From the NCBI GenBank assembly GCA_017442585.1, contig JAFRZM010000010.1, positions 1-44,469 on the forward strand: a stretch of DNA of 44,469 nucleotides. The letters run 5' to 3'. Positions 1 to 6,011 of this stretch are shown in pieces. Below the pieces are notes generated by a model. The model saw only the letters and a program-made list of their open reading frames with translations, was not told where the DNA came from and made no database searches. Source of the stretch: Lachnospiraceae bacterium. GTDB lineage: Bacteria; Bacillota; Clostridia; Lachnospirales; Lachnospiraceae. The position numbers were made by a program, and so were the translations under genes. How positions within the stretch are numbered: the first letter of the stretch is position 1; each line of letters begins with the position of its first letter.

Positions 1-462
1 ACCTACGTTAGCACCAATCTGAAGTCTGTTATCTTCCAATGTACCGTCAAGTAAGTTCTTGCGGTTGAATTGTGTTGTTGAAGAAATTCTGTCGATTTCA
101 AATGTAAGTGCACGAAGTTCGTCGTTGATTGCATCACGGTCGATATCTTCGTTTGTATCGTTAGCACCCTGAACTGCTAACTGATTCATTCTCTGAAGTA
201 TTGCGTGTGTCTCGTTAAGAGCACCTTCAGCTGTCTGGATTAAAGAGATACCATTCTCTGCGTTGTCAGATGCCTGGTCAAGACCACGAATCTGGCTTCT
301 CATCTTCTCGGATATCTTAAGTCCTGCAGCGTCATCGCCTGCACGGTTGATTCTATATCCACTTGATAACTTCTCTGTTGATTTAGACAGTGCACCTGTA
401 GAGATACCTAACTGTCTATTTGTGTTCATTGCTGATAAATTGTGCTGTACTACCATACTCAT
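1..462 (-). CDS. hag: Flagellin, N-terminal part (gene runs off the left edge)
   Basis: The visible 154 codons encode the conserved D0/D1 N-terminus of flagellin, the filament subunit exported by the flagellar type III system. It begins MSMVVQHNLSAMNTNRQLG and continues with SSGYRINRAGDDAAGLKISE, diagnostic of the family, then the RSQIRGLDQASDNAENGISL helix. The start is set by AAGGAGG seven to eight bases upstream of the ATG at 462. A second ATG two codons in is less well spaced. The gene follows the fliS/FliT-like gene after a 193-base leader region with hairpins and likely CsrA sites. In Bacillus the equivalent gene sits just after csrA; here it has moved to the end of the fliD operon. The C-terminus is outside the window, so glycosylation sites and total length cannot be judged. 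Confidence 0.97.
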   Translation of the reverse strand, partial: MSMVVQHNLSAMNTNRQLGISTGALSKSTEKLSSGYRINRAGDDAAGLKISEKMRSQIRGLDQASDNAENGISLIQTAEGALNETHAILQRMNQLAVQGANDTNEDIDRDAINDELRALTFEIDRISSTTQFNRKNLLDGTLEDNRLQIGANVG

Positions 463-470
463 AATATTTT

Positions 471-508
471 CCTCCTTGAAATTTAATTTTTATCCGGCAT
501 CCTTGCCG
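471..508 (-). promoter_or_regulatory. Predicted CsrA-binding sites in the flagellin mRNA leader
   Basis: On the minus strand a perfect 5-bp stem, CGGCA/TGCCG, closes an AGGA loop (loop at 500-503). This is the form of a high-affinity CsrA site and matches the core CAAGGATG. About 27 bases downstream the Shine-Dalgarno itself reads CAAGGAGG (471-478), a second GGA. In Bacillus subtilis CsrA binds two such sites in the hag leader, the second over the ribosome site, and FliW relieves repression. csrA and fliW lie 3-4 kb away in this window. Binding is inferred from sequence only. Confidence 0.72.
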
Positions 509-530
509 TTATAAGATATGGTTCTTAAGG

Positions 531-557
531 CTATCACCCCTTAAGAAAAATTATTAA
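531..557 (-). promoter_or_regulatory. Weak candidate sigma-28 promoter for flagellin
   Basis: Read on the minus strand, TTAATAAT, 11 bases, then GGTGATAG has the spacing of the three clear sigma-28 promoters in this window (TAAR-N4-N11-NNCGATAN) but matches the consensus poorly. It would start a leader of about 65 nt containing both CsrA sites. A better -35 word, TAAAGTTA, lies just upstream at 555-562 but at the wrong distance. Confidence 0.35.
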
Positions 558-569
558 CTTTAGTTACGT

Positions 570-615
570 TCGATTCGGTGTCATGCACCTTGCGCATGGT
601 GCACGTCCGATTCGA
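570..615. repeat. Large imperfect inverted repeat upstream of flagellin
   Basis: Outer arms at 570-578 and 607-615 pair over 9 bp with one mismatch (TCGATTCGG against CCGATTCGA). Inner arms TGCACC/GGTGCA at 584-589 and 598-603 pair perfectly around an 8-base loop. No T-tract follows on either strand, so it is not a normal intrinsic terminator. It lies between the FliT-like gene and flagellin. Confidence 0.75.
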
Positions 616-620
616 TATAT

Positions 621-643
621 GTTAAAGGATTGCTCCTTTTAAC
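621..643 (-). repeat. Hairpin just downstream of the FliT-like gene
   Basis: GTTAAAAGGA and TCCTTTAAC (minus strand) pair with one bulged A around a GCAA tetraloop, 13 bases after the stop codon at 656. The following bases are ATATAT rather than a T-run, so termination would be weak. It may instead protect the 3' end of the fliD operon message. Confidence 0.5.
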
Positions 644-655
644 CTTAAGTTTAGA

Positions 656-1135
656 TCAATGCTTTTCATTAAAGAATTGCGGATCTACCATGTTTACTCT
701 TTGCATTGTGTCCTTATAGAGCTTTGCTGCCCGGTTCGACTGAGTAATCGTCTTGCCTCTTTTTTTAAGTCTTGCGAAGTGATATTCCGCCATCTCTTTG
801 TTCCTTGCTTCTCCTGCCTGGATGTCCATTGAGAGATCTGTTAAGCGGCGAATCAACTTCTTTATGTATTGTATATCGGATGAATATTCATTAACTTTAG
901 TAGTTAACACATCTTTCACATGTTGATATACTTCTTCGAATCCATCATCCAGTAAATTAAGCTCATCTATGAGTTTTCCTTTACTGTCGGTCAGCGAATC
1001 CCATTTGTCAATGTCCGGATCTTCTTCTGAAAGAAGTGTCTTTTGTTCTTCGTTTTTGGCTTTAATAAGTTCCAGGACATCGATCTTTTTCTCGAGACCC
1101 TGAACCAAAGCTTTAACGTACTCTCGTTCTTCCAT
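656..1135 (-). CDS. FliT/FlgN-like flagellar export chaperone
   Basis: A 159-residue, charged, helical protein with no membrane segment. The N-terminal half (about 1-90) has the long-helix pattern of FlgN/FliT chaperones, including LTDSKGKLIDELNLLDDGFE, where a Lys-Leu-Ile-x-x-Leu helix leads to a D-(D/E)-G-F turn. The C-terminus (AAKLYKDTM then PQFFNEKH) resembles the tail of Clostridial FlgN-family proteins. It starts 2 bases after the fliS stop with no strong Shine-Dalgarno, so translational coupling to fliS is likely. The position after fliD-fliS is that of fliT in Bacillus, where FliT chaperones FliD. The family-level call rests on pattern and position, so fliT versus a second flgN is undecided. 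Confidence 0.7.
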   Translation of the reverse strand: MEEREYVKALVQGLEKKIDVLELIKAKNEEQKTLLSEEDPDIDKWDSLTDSKGKLIDELNLLDDGFEEVYQHVKDVLTTKVNEYSSDIQYIKKLIRRLTDLSMDIQAGEARNKEMAEYHFARLKKRGKTITQSNRAAKLYKDTMQRVNMVDPQFFNEKH

Positions 1136-1137
1136 GT

Positions 1138-1530
1138 TTACTGTGCCTTTGCCTGGTTTCTGTTAAGTTCCATTACCTGCTTCCATGTATCACGCATGGT
1201 TCTTAAGTGTCCAAGCACTTCCTCTAAGATTTCCTTATCCTTTGTCATATTGGCTTCGTGGAGACGCTGCTTTAAATATTTGTATACGTTCTCGAAGTCC
1301 TGAGCTACCGGATATTTATGATCCAATGTGATGATAAATTCGGTAATAATGTTTTTTGTCTTTGTAATATTAAGATACGCCTTCTCTACATCATTCTGTT
1401 CGATAGCCATAATTGCTATGTTGCAAAACTTAATGGCTCCGTCGTAAAGCATTAATGTAAGTTCAGCCGGTGTAGCCGTCAATATCTTATTGTTGTTATA
1501 AGCTGCGTAAGAGTTCTGTGCTACTGCCAT
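1138..1530 (-). CDS. fliS: Flagellin export chaperone FliS
   Basis: A 130-residue FliS. It opens with the family's YAAYNNNKILTATPAELTLM stretch (residues 8-27), followed by LYDGAIKFCNIA. FliS binds the flagellin C-terminus in the cytosol, prevents premature polymerisation and delivers it to FlhA. In Bacillus it also takes part in FliW-CsrA homeostasis by sequestering flagellin. The start is well supported by AAGGAGGG upstream. It follows fliD by 12 bases and belongs to the flaG-fliD-fliS transcription unit driven by the sigma-28 promoter at 3553-3579. Length is normal for the family. Confidence 0.96.
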   Translation of the reverse strand: MAVAQNSYAAYNNNKILTATPAELTLMLYDGAIKFCNIAIMAIEQNDVEKAYLNITKTKNIITEFIITLDHKYPVAQDFENVYKYLKQRLHEANMTKDKEILEEVLGHLRTMRDTWKQVMELNRNQAKAQ

Positions 1531-1542
1531 ATCTATCCCTCC

Positions 1543-3048
1543 TTAATTGCTTCCACCGAGTAATGATGTAAGCGATTGTGTTTTAGCTTGTAACTGCGTC
1601 ATCGCCTTTTCCATCTGAGCGAACTTGTCATACCACTTGTCTTCGTAATTCTTTACTTTCTTCTCCCAGTCGGTAATGTTCTGCTTGATGTTCTTCATCT
1701 CGTTCTTCATTTCCTTATCGTTATAAACCGTATAAGCTGAACGAAGTGAAGTCGATGTCATCTTTGTATGTAATGAATCGTGTACCTTGTCAGCAAGTTT
1801 GTTAAAGAACTTCTGTACAAGATCAGGATTCGTATTGATAAGTTCTTTTAACTTATCTGCCTTACTTGATGTAAGCTTGTCTTCTGCGTCGCCGTCGATA
1901 TGGTAAGCATTCTGCTCGTTTTCTGCCGAGTATGTAATACCCATGCTCTCGATACCAAAATCTGATAAGTGATATGTCTTACCGTCTATTTCAATACCGC
2001 TCATAATTGAGTTTGAAAGAACACTCATGATCGACTGTATCTGCTCATCTCTTCTAAAGAGAGAATCCTTAATCTTCTTCTCCCACTTTTCGACTTCGGT
2101 GTCGGACATTTCGTCTTTCTCTTCGTCGGTAAGCGGTTCGTAATCCTTAGCGGATTCTGCGTTATAACCCTTAGTCATCGTATTGATGAGCTCGTTATAA
2201 TCTTTAAAGAAGGACTTAACCATATTATAGATACCGTCTGTATCGCTTGATACATTGATTGTTAAAGCGGTATCCGTTACACCTAAAGCATCAATTGTAA
2301 GTCCGCCAATGTTAAGGGTGTTACTGTCTGATATGAAAGTTGCACCATTAACGATTATCTTCGAATCGGAACCATCCTGCTTTTGAGCTCCGTTAGCTAC
2401 ATCAAGTCCCATGATGTCTGCTGCGTCACCACTAACTGAGAAGTCATTCTTCTCACCGGTTTCCGCATGGAGGATAAAGCGCTGTGTTCCTTTATCAAAT
2501 GAAGCCGAAAGTCCGGTTTCATTTTTAATTTTTTCAAGTACATCAGATATCTTGTCTGTATCCTTAATCTCTACATCCTTAGGAACTACAAGATGATCTT
2601 CCGTATTCTTTCCTATACTGAATGTTAATGTCTTAGTACCGCTAATTCCAAGTTCTCCCATTGTAGTTGAGGAATCTGCCTTAGCTCCAACCTTTGACAT
2701 ATGGATCTCATCGCCTGTAAGGTAAGCCGCCTTCGCAAGAGATTTAATCTCTACTGTCTGGATACCTGCTGCGGCACCGGAACCTGCGGATATCTTTGCC
2801 TTTGTGGAATCAGATACCGTAACATTCCTCTTGCTTGTAAAAGCGGATGCTCTTCTTAAGGAATCAAGGGAACCTGAATAAAAACCGTATACCTTAGTAT
2901 TAAGTTCCTGCCATGCTTCCTGTTTCCACTCGAGCTTGGTCTTCTGTTTTTCATATGATGTAAGCTTAGTGCTATATGCGCTTACAAGTTCTTTTACCAT
3001 GGAATCAGTATCAAGACCTGACGCCATACCTGTTAATCTTATTGACAT
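1543..3048 (-). CDS. fliD: Flagellar filament cap protein FliD (HAP2)
   Basis: A 501-residue filament cap protein. The N-terminus, IRLTGMASGLDTDSMVKELV, is the conserved FliD_N motif (region 3-100). The C-terminal FliD_C domain ends in a coiled coil with KKVKNYEDKWYDKFAQMEKA and the terminal repeats LQAKTQSLTSLLGG. The pentameric cap sits at the filament tip and folds incoming flagellin. AAGGAGGTG lies 7 bases before the ATG. It is 12 bases downstream of flaG and 12 bases upstream of fliS, a typical flaG-fliD-fliS operon. Nothing suggests truncation. Confidence 0.97.
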   Translation of the reverse strand: MSIRLTGMASGLDTDSMVKELVSAYSTKLTSYEKQKTKLEWKQEAWQELNTKVYGFYSGSLDSLRRASAFTSKRNVTVSDSTKAKISAGSGAAAGIQTVEIKSLAKAAYLTGDEIHMSKVGAKADSSTTMGELGISGTKTLTFSIGKNTEDHLVVPKDVEIKDTDKISDVLEKIKNETGLSASFDKGTQRFILHAETGEKNDFSVSGDAADIMGLDVANGAQKQDGSDSKIIVNGATFISDSNTLNIGGLTIDALGVTDTALTINVSSDTDGIYNMVKSFFKDYNELINTMTKGYNAESAKDYEPLTDEEKDEMSDTEVEKWEKKIKDSLFRRDEQIQSIMSVLSNSIMSGIEIDGKTYHLSDFGIESMGITYSAENEQNAYHIDGDAEDKLTSSKADKLKELINTNPDLVQKFFNKLADKVHDSLHTKMTSTSLRSAYTVYNDKEMKNEMKNIKQNITDWEKKVKNYEDKWYDKFAQMEKAMTQLQAKTQSLTSLLGGSN

Positions 3049-3060
3049 AGTAGCACCTCC

Positions 3061-3474
3061 TTACCTCTTTTCGTCTACCATCATTCCGGCCATCTCCCAT
3101 GCCTTTGCGATTAAATCTAATGTTTTCTCTGCCGGAAATTCCTTTATAACTTCTTTTGTATCCTTATTAAGGATCTTAATTGTCATACGACCTGTTTTTT
3201 CATGAATACCGAACTGAACAGTCTTATTCATGTTCTGCTTGTTAATCTCTTCTACAGCCTTCTTAATTGCATCTGCTGCCTTTGCATCCATAATTGAATC
3301 GTCTTGTGACTGCTCGCGAGACTTATCGGTTATTTCAACTGCTTTTGAAGAATACTTATCAGAAGTATCGGCTTTTTCAACTGATACTCTTTCCGGTTCT
3401 ACATTGGGTTTAACCTGGATTGATGCATTATTTGAATATGTTGCTGCTGACTGATTAATTTTCTCAATTGACAT
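3061..3474 (-). CDS. flaG: FlaG family flagellar protein
   Basis: A 137-residue protein from the ATG at 3474 (MSIEKINQSAATY). A longer frame from a GTG at 3486 is rejected because that GTG overlaps the Shine-Dalgarno GGAGGTG, which is correctly spaced for the 3474 ATG. The N-terminal half is low-complexity and polar. The C-terminal 60 residues carry the FlaG domain, with FGIHEKTGRMTIKILNKDT and then KEFPAEKTLDLIAKAWEMAG. FlaG proteins influence filament length and stability; the biochemical role is unclear. It is the first gene after a sigma-28 promoter and leads the flaG-fliD-fliS operon. Confidence 0.93.
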   Translation of the reverse strand: MSIEKINQSAATYSNNASIQVKPNVEPERVSVEKADTSDKYSSKAVEITDKSREQSQDDSIMDAKAADAIKKAVEEINKQNMNKTVQFGIHEKTGRMTIKILNKDTKEVIKEFPAEKTLDLIAKAWEMAGMMVDEKR

Positions 3475-3552
3475 AAGTCTTTTCACCTCCGTGTGAATAT
3501 TACTTACTTTTATGACGGTCCATTCCGTTGGACTAACATCTTGTTAATCCGT

Positions 3553-3579
3553 ATATCGACCAAGCAAATAACATTCTTA
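3553..3579 (-). promoter_or_regulatory. Sigma-28 promoter of flaG-fliD-fliS
   Basis: Minus strand: TAAGAATG, 11 bases, GTCGATAT. This matches the flagellar sigma factor consensus (TAAAGTTT, 11 bases, GCCGATAA) in spacing and in the key CGATA core. It lies 79 bases upstream of the flaG start, between csrA and flaG, so the filament-assembly genes can be transcribed separately from fliW-csrA. Confidence 0.8.
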
Positions 3580-3629
3580 ACCCTTTCTTTGTTAATATTG
3601 TGTGAACTTTACTGATAAGTATTATAAGC

Positions 3630-3845
3630 TTAGAAAAGCTCGCCTAACTTATCAAGGCCTTCATTCTTCATTGCCTCAGCATTTTCCTGCTGAATCTGGA
3701 GATAGATCTCCTTACGGTAGATAGAAACTTCCTTAGGTGCGTTGATTCCTATCTTAACCTGATCACCTTTAACTTCAAGTACTGTTATTTCTATATTATT
3801 ACCTATAACGAGGGCTTCACCCTTTTTTCTGGTTAATGCTAACAT
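3630..3845 (-). CDS. csrA: Translational regulator CsrA
   Basis: A 71-residue CsrA. It contains [20 protein letters not shown], the [20 protein letters not shown] core and the conserved Arg of the strand-5 RNA-binding surface (the R of YRKE). The homodimer binds GGA in hairpin loops and blocks translation. In Firmicutes the main target is flagellin mRNA, and FliW is the antagonist. Its ATG is immediately adjacent to the fliW stop, with a GAGGGGGG ribosome site inside the fliW 3' end, so the pair is translationally coupled. Length and motifs are canonical. Confidence 0.98.
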   Translation of the reverse strand: MLALTRKKGEALVIGNNIEITVLEVKGDQVKIGINAPKEVSIYRKEIYLQIQQENAEAMKNEGLDKLGELF

Positions 3846-4307
3846 TTATTTGCCCCCCTCTTCCTTCATTTTCTTTAAAATTTCGTAGATAGGGAAGCGT
3901 ACAGGACAATCATCTTCTACAATTACCTGTGCTCCGGCCTTCTCATCAACGTTAATGATGATAGGAGCCTTAAGATTAACGCTTATCTGCTCAATATTTG
4001 ATGGAACCTTAACTGTAACAAGTACGCAAAGGTTTGTCTCGTTTAAATTACCGAGTGGCTTTAAAAGCTCATCGTCAAAGAAAGGATTGTAATCCGGCTG
4101 AATAAGTATCGGATTCATAACCGGAAGAGCAAATTCTCCGTTCTCAATGCTCTGAAGGTAAGAGATACGATTATTCCCTTTCTTTTCCTCATCATAGACA
4201 ACCGCGAAATGTTTTAATTCCGGGAAACCGATAATTCCATTTTCAAATGTTACAATCTTCGCGTCGTCGATATCGATCTGGCCAAATATCTTAGTATTTA
4301 CTTGCAT
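3846..4307 (-). CDS. fliW: Flagellar assembly factor FliW
   Basis: A 153-residue FliW. The N-terminus, MQVNTKIFGQIDIDDAKIV, and FENGIIGFPELKHFAVV are the family signature, followed by the LCVLVTVKVPSN strand. FliW binds either CsrA, allosterically preventing RNA binding, or free flagellin, so flagellin synthesis is matched to export. The start is fixed by homology of the N-terminus. The ribosome site is unusual: AAGGAGA lies 24 bases upstream, and a hairpin at 4317-4330 separates it from the ATG. Transcription probably starts at the extended -10 promoter at 4362-4370. Confidence 0.97.
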   Translation of the reverse strand: MQVNTKIFGQIDIDDAKIVTFENGIIGFPELKHFAVVYDEEKKGNNRISYLQSIENGEFALPVMNPILIQPDYNPFFDDELLKPLGNLNETNLCVLVTVKVPSNIEQISVNLKAPIIINVDEKAGAQVIVEDDCPVRFPIYEILKKMKEEGGK

Positions 4308-4316
4308 AGCCTCTTC

Positions 4317-4330
4317 GCAGGATAACCTGC
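4317..4330 (-). promoter_or_regulatory. Hairpin between the Shine-Dalgarno and start codon of fliW
   Basis: GCAGG-TTAT-CCTGC forms a 5-bp stem with a tetraloop on the minus-strand mRNA. It lies between AAGGAGA (4331-4337) and the ATG (4305-4307). The 24-base linear spacing would shrink to about 10 if the hairpin folds. A weaker GAAGAGG lies only 2 bases from the ATG. Confidence 0.6.
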
Positions 4331-4361
4331 TCTCCTTTCTCTTTTAAATCGCGATACATCT

Positions 4362-4370
4362 ATTATACCA
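4362..4370 (-). promoter_or_regulatory. Sigma-A extended -10 promoter of fliW-csrA
   Basis: The minus strand reads TGGTATAAT: a perfect TATAAT with an upstream TG typical of extended -10 promoters. No good -35 hexamer is seen 17 bases upstream. It lies in the 110-base flgL-fliW gap, 55 bases upstream of the fliW ATG. fliW-csrA could therefore be made before sigma-28 becomes active. Confidence 0.65.
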
Positions 4371-4417
4371 TAAATTATGTGTTATAAGTACGAACTCTTC
4401 TCACTACTTCTACTTAT

Positions 4418-5998
4418 TTATAAGAAGTTAAGTAAAGACATCTTATTTACTTCGCTTGCAGCTTTCAAAGAAGCTTCGTATGCCTGATATGCAGTTTCGA
4501 AGTCAATAAGTATATCGGACATTTCTCTGTCTTCATTAGTATGAATAAGGTTCTGTAACGAAGATTTCTGAGCCGTCATTCTTGTCTTTGTAAGTTCCAG
4601 GCGCTTTTCCCTGGATCCGACATCTGTCTTTGCAAGATCTACGGTCTGCTTATAATCCTGGAACTTTGTAATTCCTTTAGAGAAAATGTCTTTCAAATTC
4701 TCTGTTGTATATGTAACTTCCTTTTCTGCTGCGGTAAGCCATGTTTTAAACTTTGACTGGCTATCTTCATCCGCATACATCGGATTCTCTAAAAGTGTCT
4801 TTATGTAATCAACTTTTTCGTTGGCTTTCTGTGCTGCCGTAACCGCATTCATGAGTTCTTCGACATCACGTCTTATCGTAGTTGTAAATACACCGTCCTG
4901 TGAAGCCTGTGTATTAACGTTTAATAACTGATTGCCCGCTACGGTATAGTTGATATCCTGAGCTTCACGCTTAAATGTATTCTTAACTACGTCAAACTCG
5001 TCGTACTCACGGCAATCGAATAACATTTCCGGTCTTACTTCGCCGTCGTCAAATCCTGTCTTATCATAAGCTATCTGAATCTGAATGTTATTCTTCTTAA
5101 AATATTCCGCATCAGGTAAAAGCAACTCGCCTGTTTCGGTATTTAAGATTATATTTCCGCCCGGTCTATCCGCTGCATCTGCTGCATAAGGATCCTTTGT
5201 ATCGTCATCAGGATAAAGTGGAGCAGCTAAAGCATCAAGATCATATCCTGCTGCCTCTAAATCGTTTGTTGTAACACAAACTACGCTTAAATCAATATCC
5301 ATAAGCTCGCCTGTGTCTTTATTCAGAAGCTTTATGGTCGGTGCGGTTGCTGAATCAATCTCTTTATATGCCAAACGGATTCTGTCAATATGAACGCTCT
5401 CATATTCATCCTCGATTTTAGGAACGTTATTAAGCATATCCTGCGCACTCATAGGGAATGCAAGTAAGTTCTTTGAATATGTTCCTGTCTCTATGTTTTC
5501 GAAAGACAACTTCTGATCTATGCTGTAGCGAAGATTCGGTGTTGCTTCCTGGAAAGTTAAAGTCTTATTGGTTTTAAATCCCGTAAAGATTGTTCTTCCT
5601 GCGTATTCTGTATTGCCTTCGGAATAAATCTGATCCACATAAGCAGAAAGGTTACTTAATATAGTATTACGATCGTCTGTTGTAAGTGTTCCGGTTGAAC
5701 CGTTAACGCACATACCGTAAATCTCTTTTAATACGTTCGATACGTTATTTAAAGAAGTTTCTGTAACTGAAAGCCAGCTTGATGCATCCGGAATATTCTT
5801 ATCCGTATACTGCTCAACCTCATGAAGCGAATCGCGAAGTCTTAAAGATCTAATCGCTACTACCGGGTCATCCGACGGCTTTTCTATCTTCTTTTGTGAT
5901 GTCATCTGCTCGTTATATTTATCTGTAAGCGTCTTTGTACCGAATATATTAGTCTTGCTGCGATTATTGATCATCGCACTTGTAATTCGCATTCCCAT
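4418..5998 (-). CDS. flgL: Hook-filament junction protein FlgL (HAP3)
   Basis: A 526-residue flagellin-like junction protein. The N-terminus has MRITSAMINNRSKTN, then EKPSDDPVVAIRSLRLRDSL, the FlgL counterpart of the flagellin D0/D1 motif. The C-terminus ends MSDILIDFETAYQAYEASLK then NKMSLLNFL, the matching D0 helix. FlgL forms the last ring between hook and filament. It is far longer than the roughly 300 residues common in the family: about 200 extra central residues (roughly 180-370) are inserted as surface domains. GGAGGT lies 5 bases before the ATG. It follows the second flgK by 13 bases. Confidence 0.95.
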   Translation of the reverse strand: MGMRITSAMINNRSKTNIFGTKTLTDKYNEQMTSQKKIEKPSDDPVVAIRSLRLRDSLHEVEQYTDKNIPDASSWLSVTETSLNNVSNVLKEIYGMCVNGSTGTLTTDDRNTILSNLSAYVDQIYSEGNTEYAGRTIFTGFKTNKTLTFQEATPNLRYSIDQKLSFENIETGTYSKNLLAFPMSAQDMLNNVPKIEDEYESVHIDRIRLAYKEIDSATAPTIKLLNKDTGELMDIDLSVVCVTTNDLEAAGYDLDALAAPLYPDDDTKDPYAADAADRPGGNIILNTETGELLLPDAEYFKKNNIQIQIAYDKTGFDDGEVRPEMLFDCREYDEFDVVKNTFKREAQDINYTVAGNQLLNVNTQASQDGVFTTTIRRDVEELMNAVTAAQKANEKVDYIKTLLENPMYADEDSQSKFKTWLTAAEKEVTYTTENLKDIFSKGITKFQDYKQTVDLAKTDVGSREKRLELTKTRMTAQKSSLQNLIHTNEDREMSDILIDFETAYQAYEASLKAASEVNKMSLLNFL

Positions 5999-6011
5999 AG
6001 GTTACCTCCTA

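Noticed and set aside
508-513. TATAAC (minus strand) as a sigma-A -10 for flagellin
   Set aside because: Transcription would start inside the CsrA hairpin and no -35 fits.
555-562. TAAAGTTA upstream of flagellin as the -35 of a strong sigma-28 promoter
   Set aside because: The only nearby GATA core (531-538) is five bases too far away compared with the other three sigma-28 promoters in the window.
3475-3486. GTG start giving four extra residues to FlaG
   Set aside because: The GTG is part of the Shine-Dalgarno GGAGGTG that serves the ATG at 3474.
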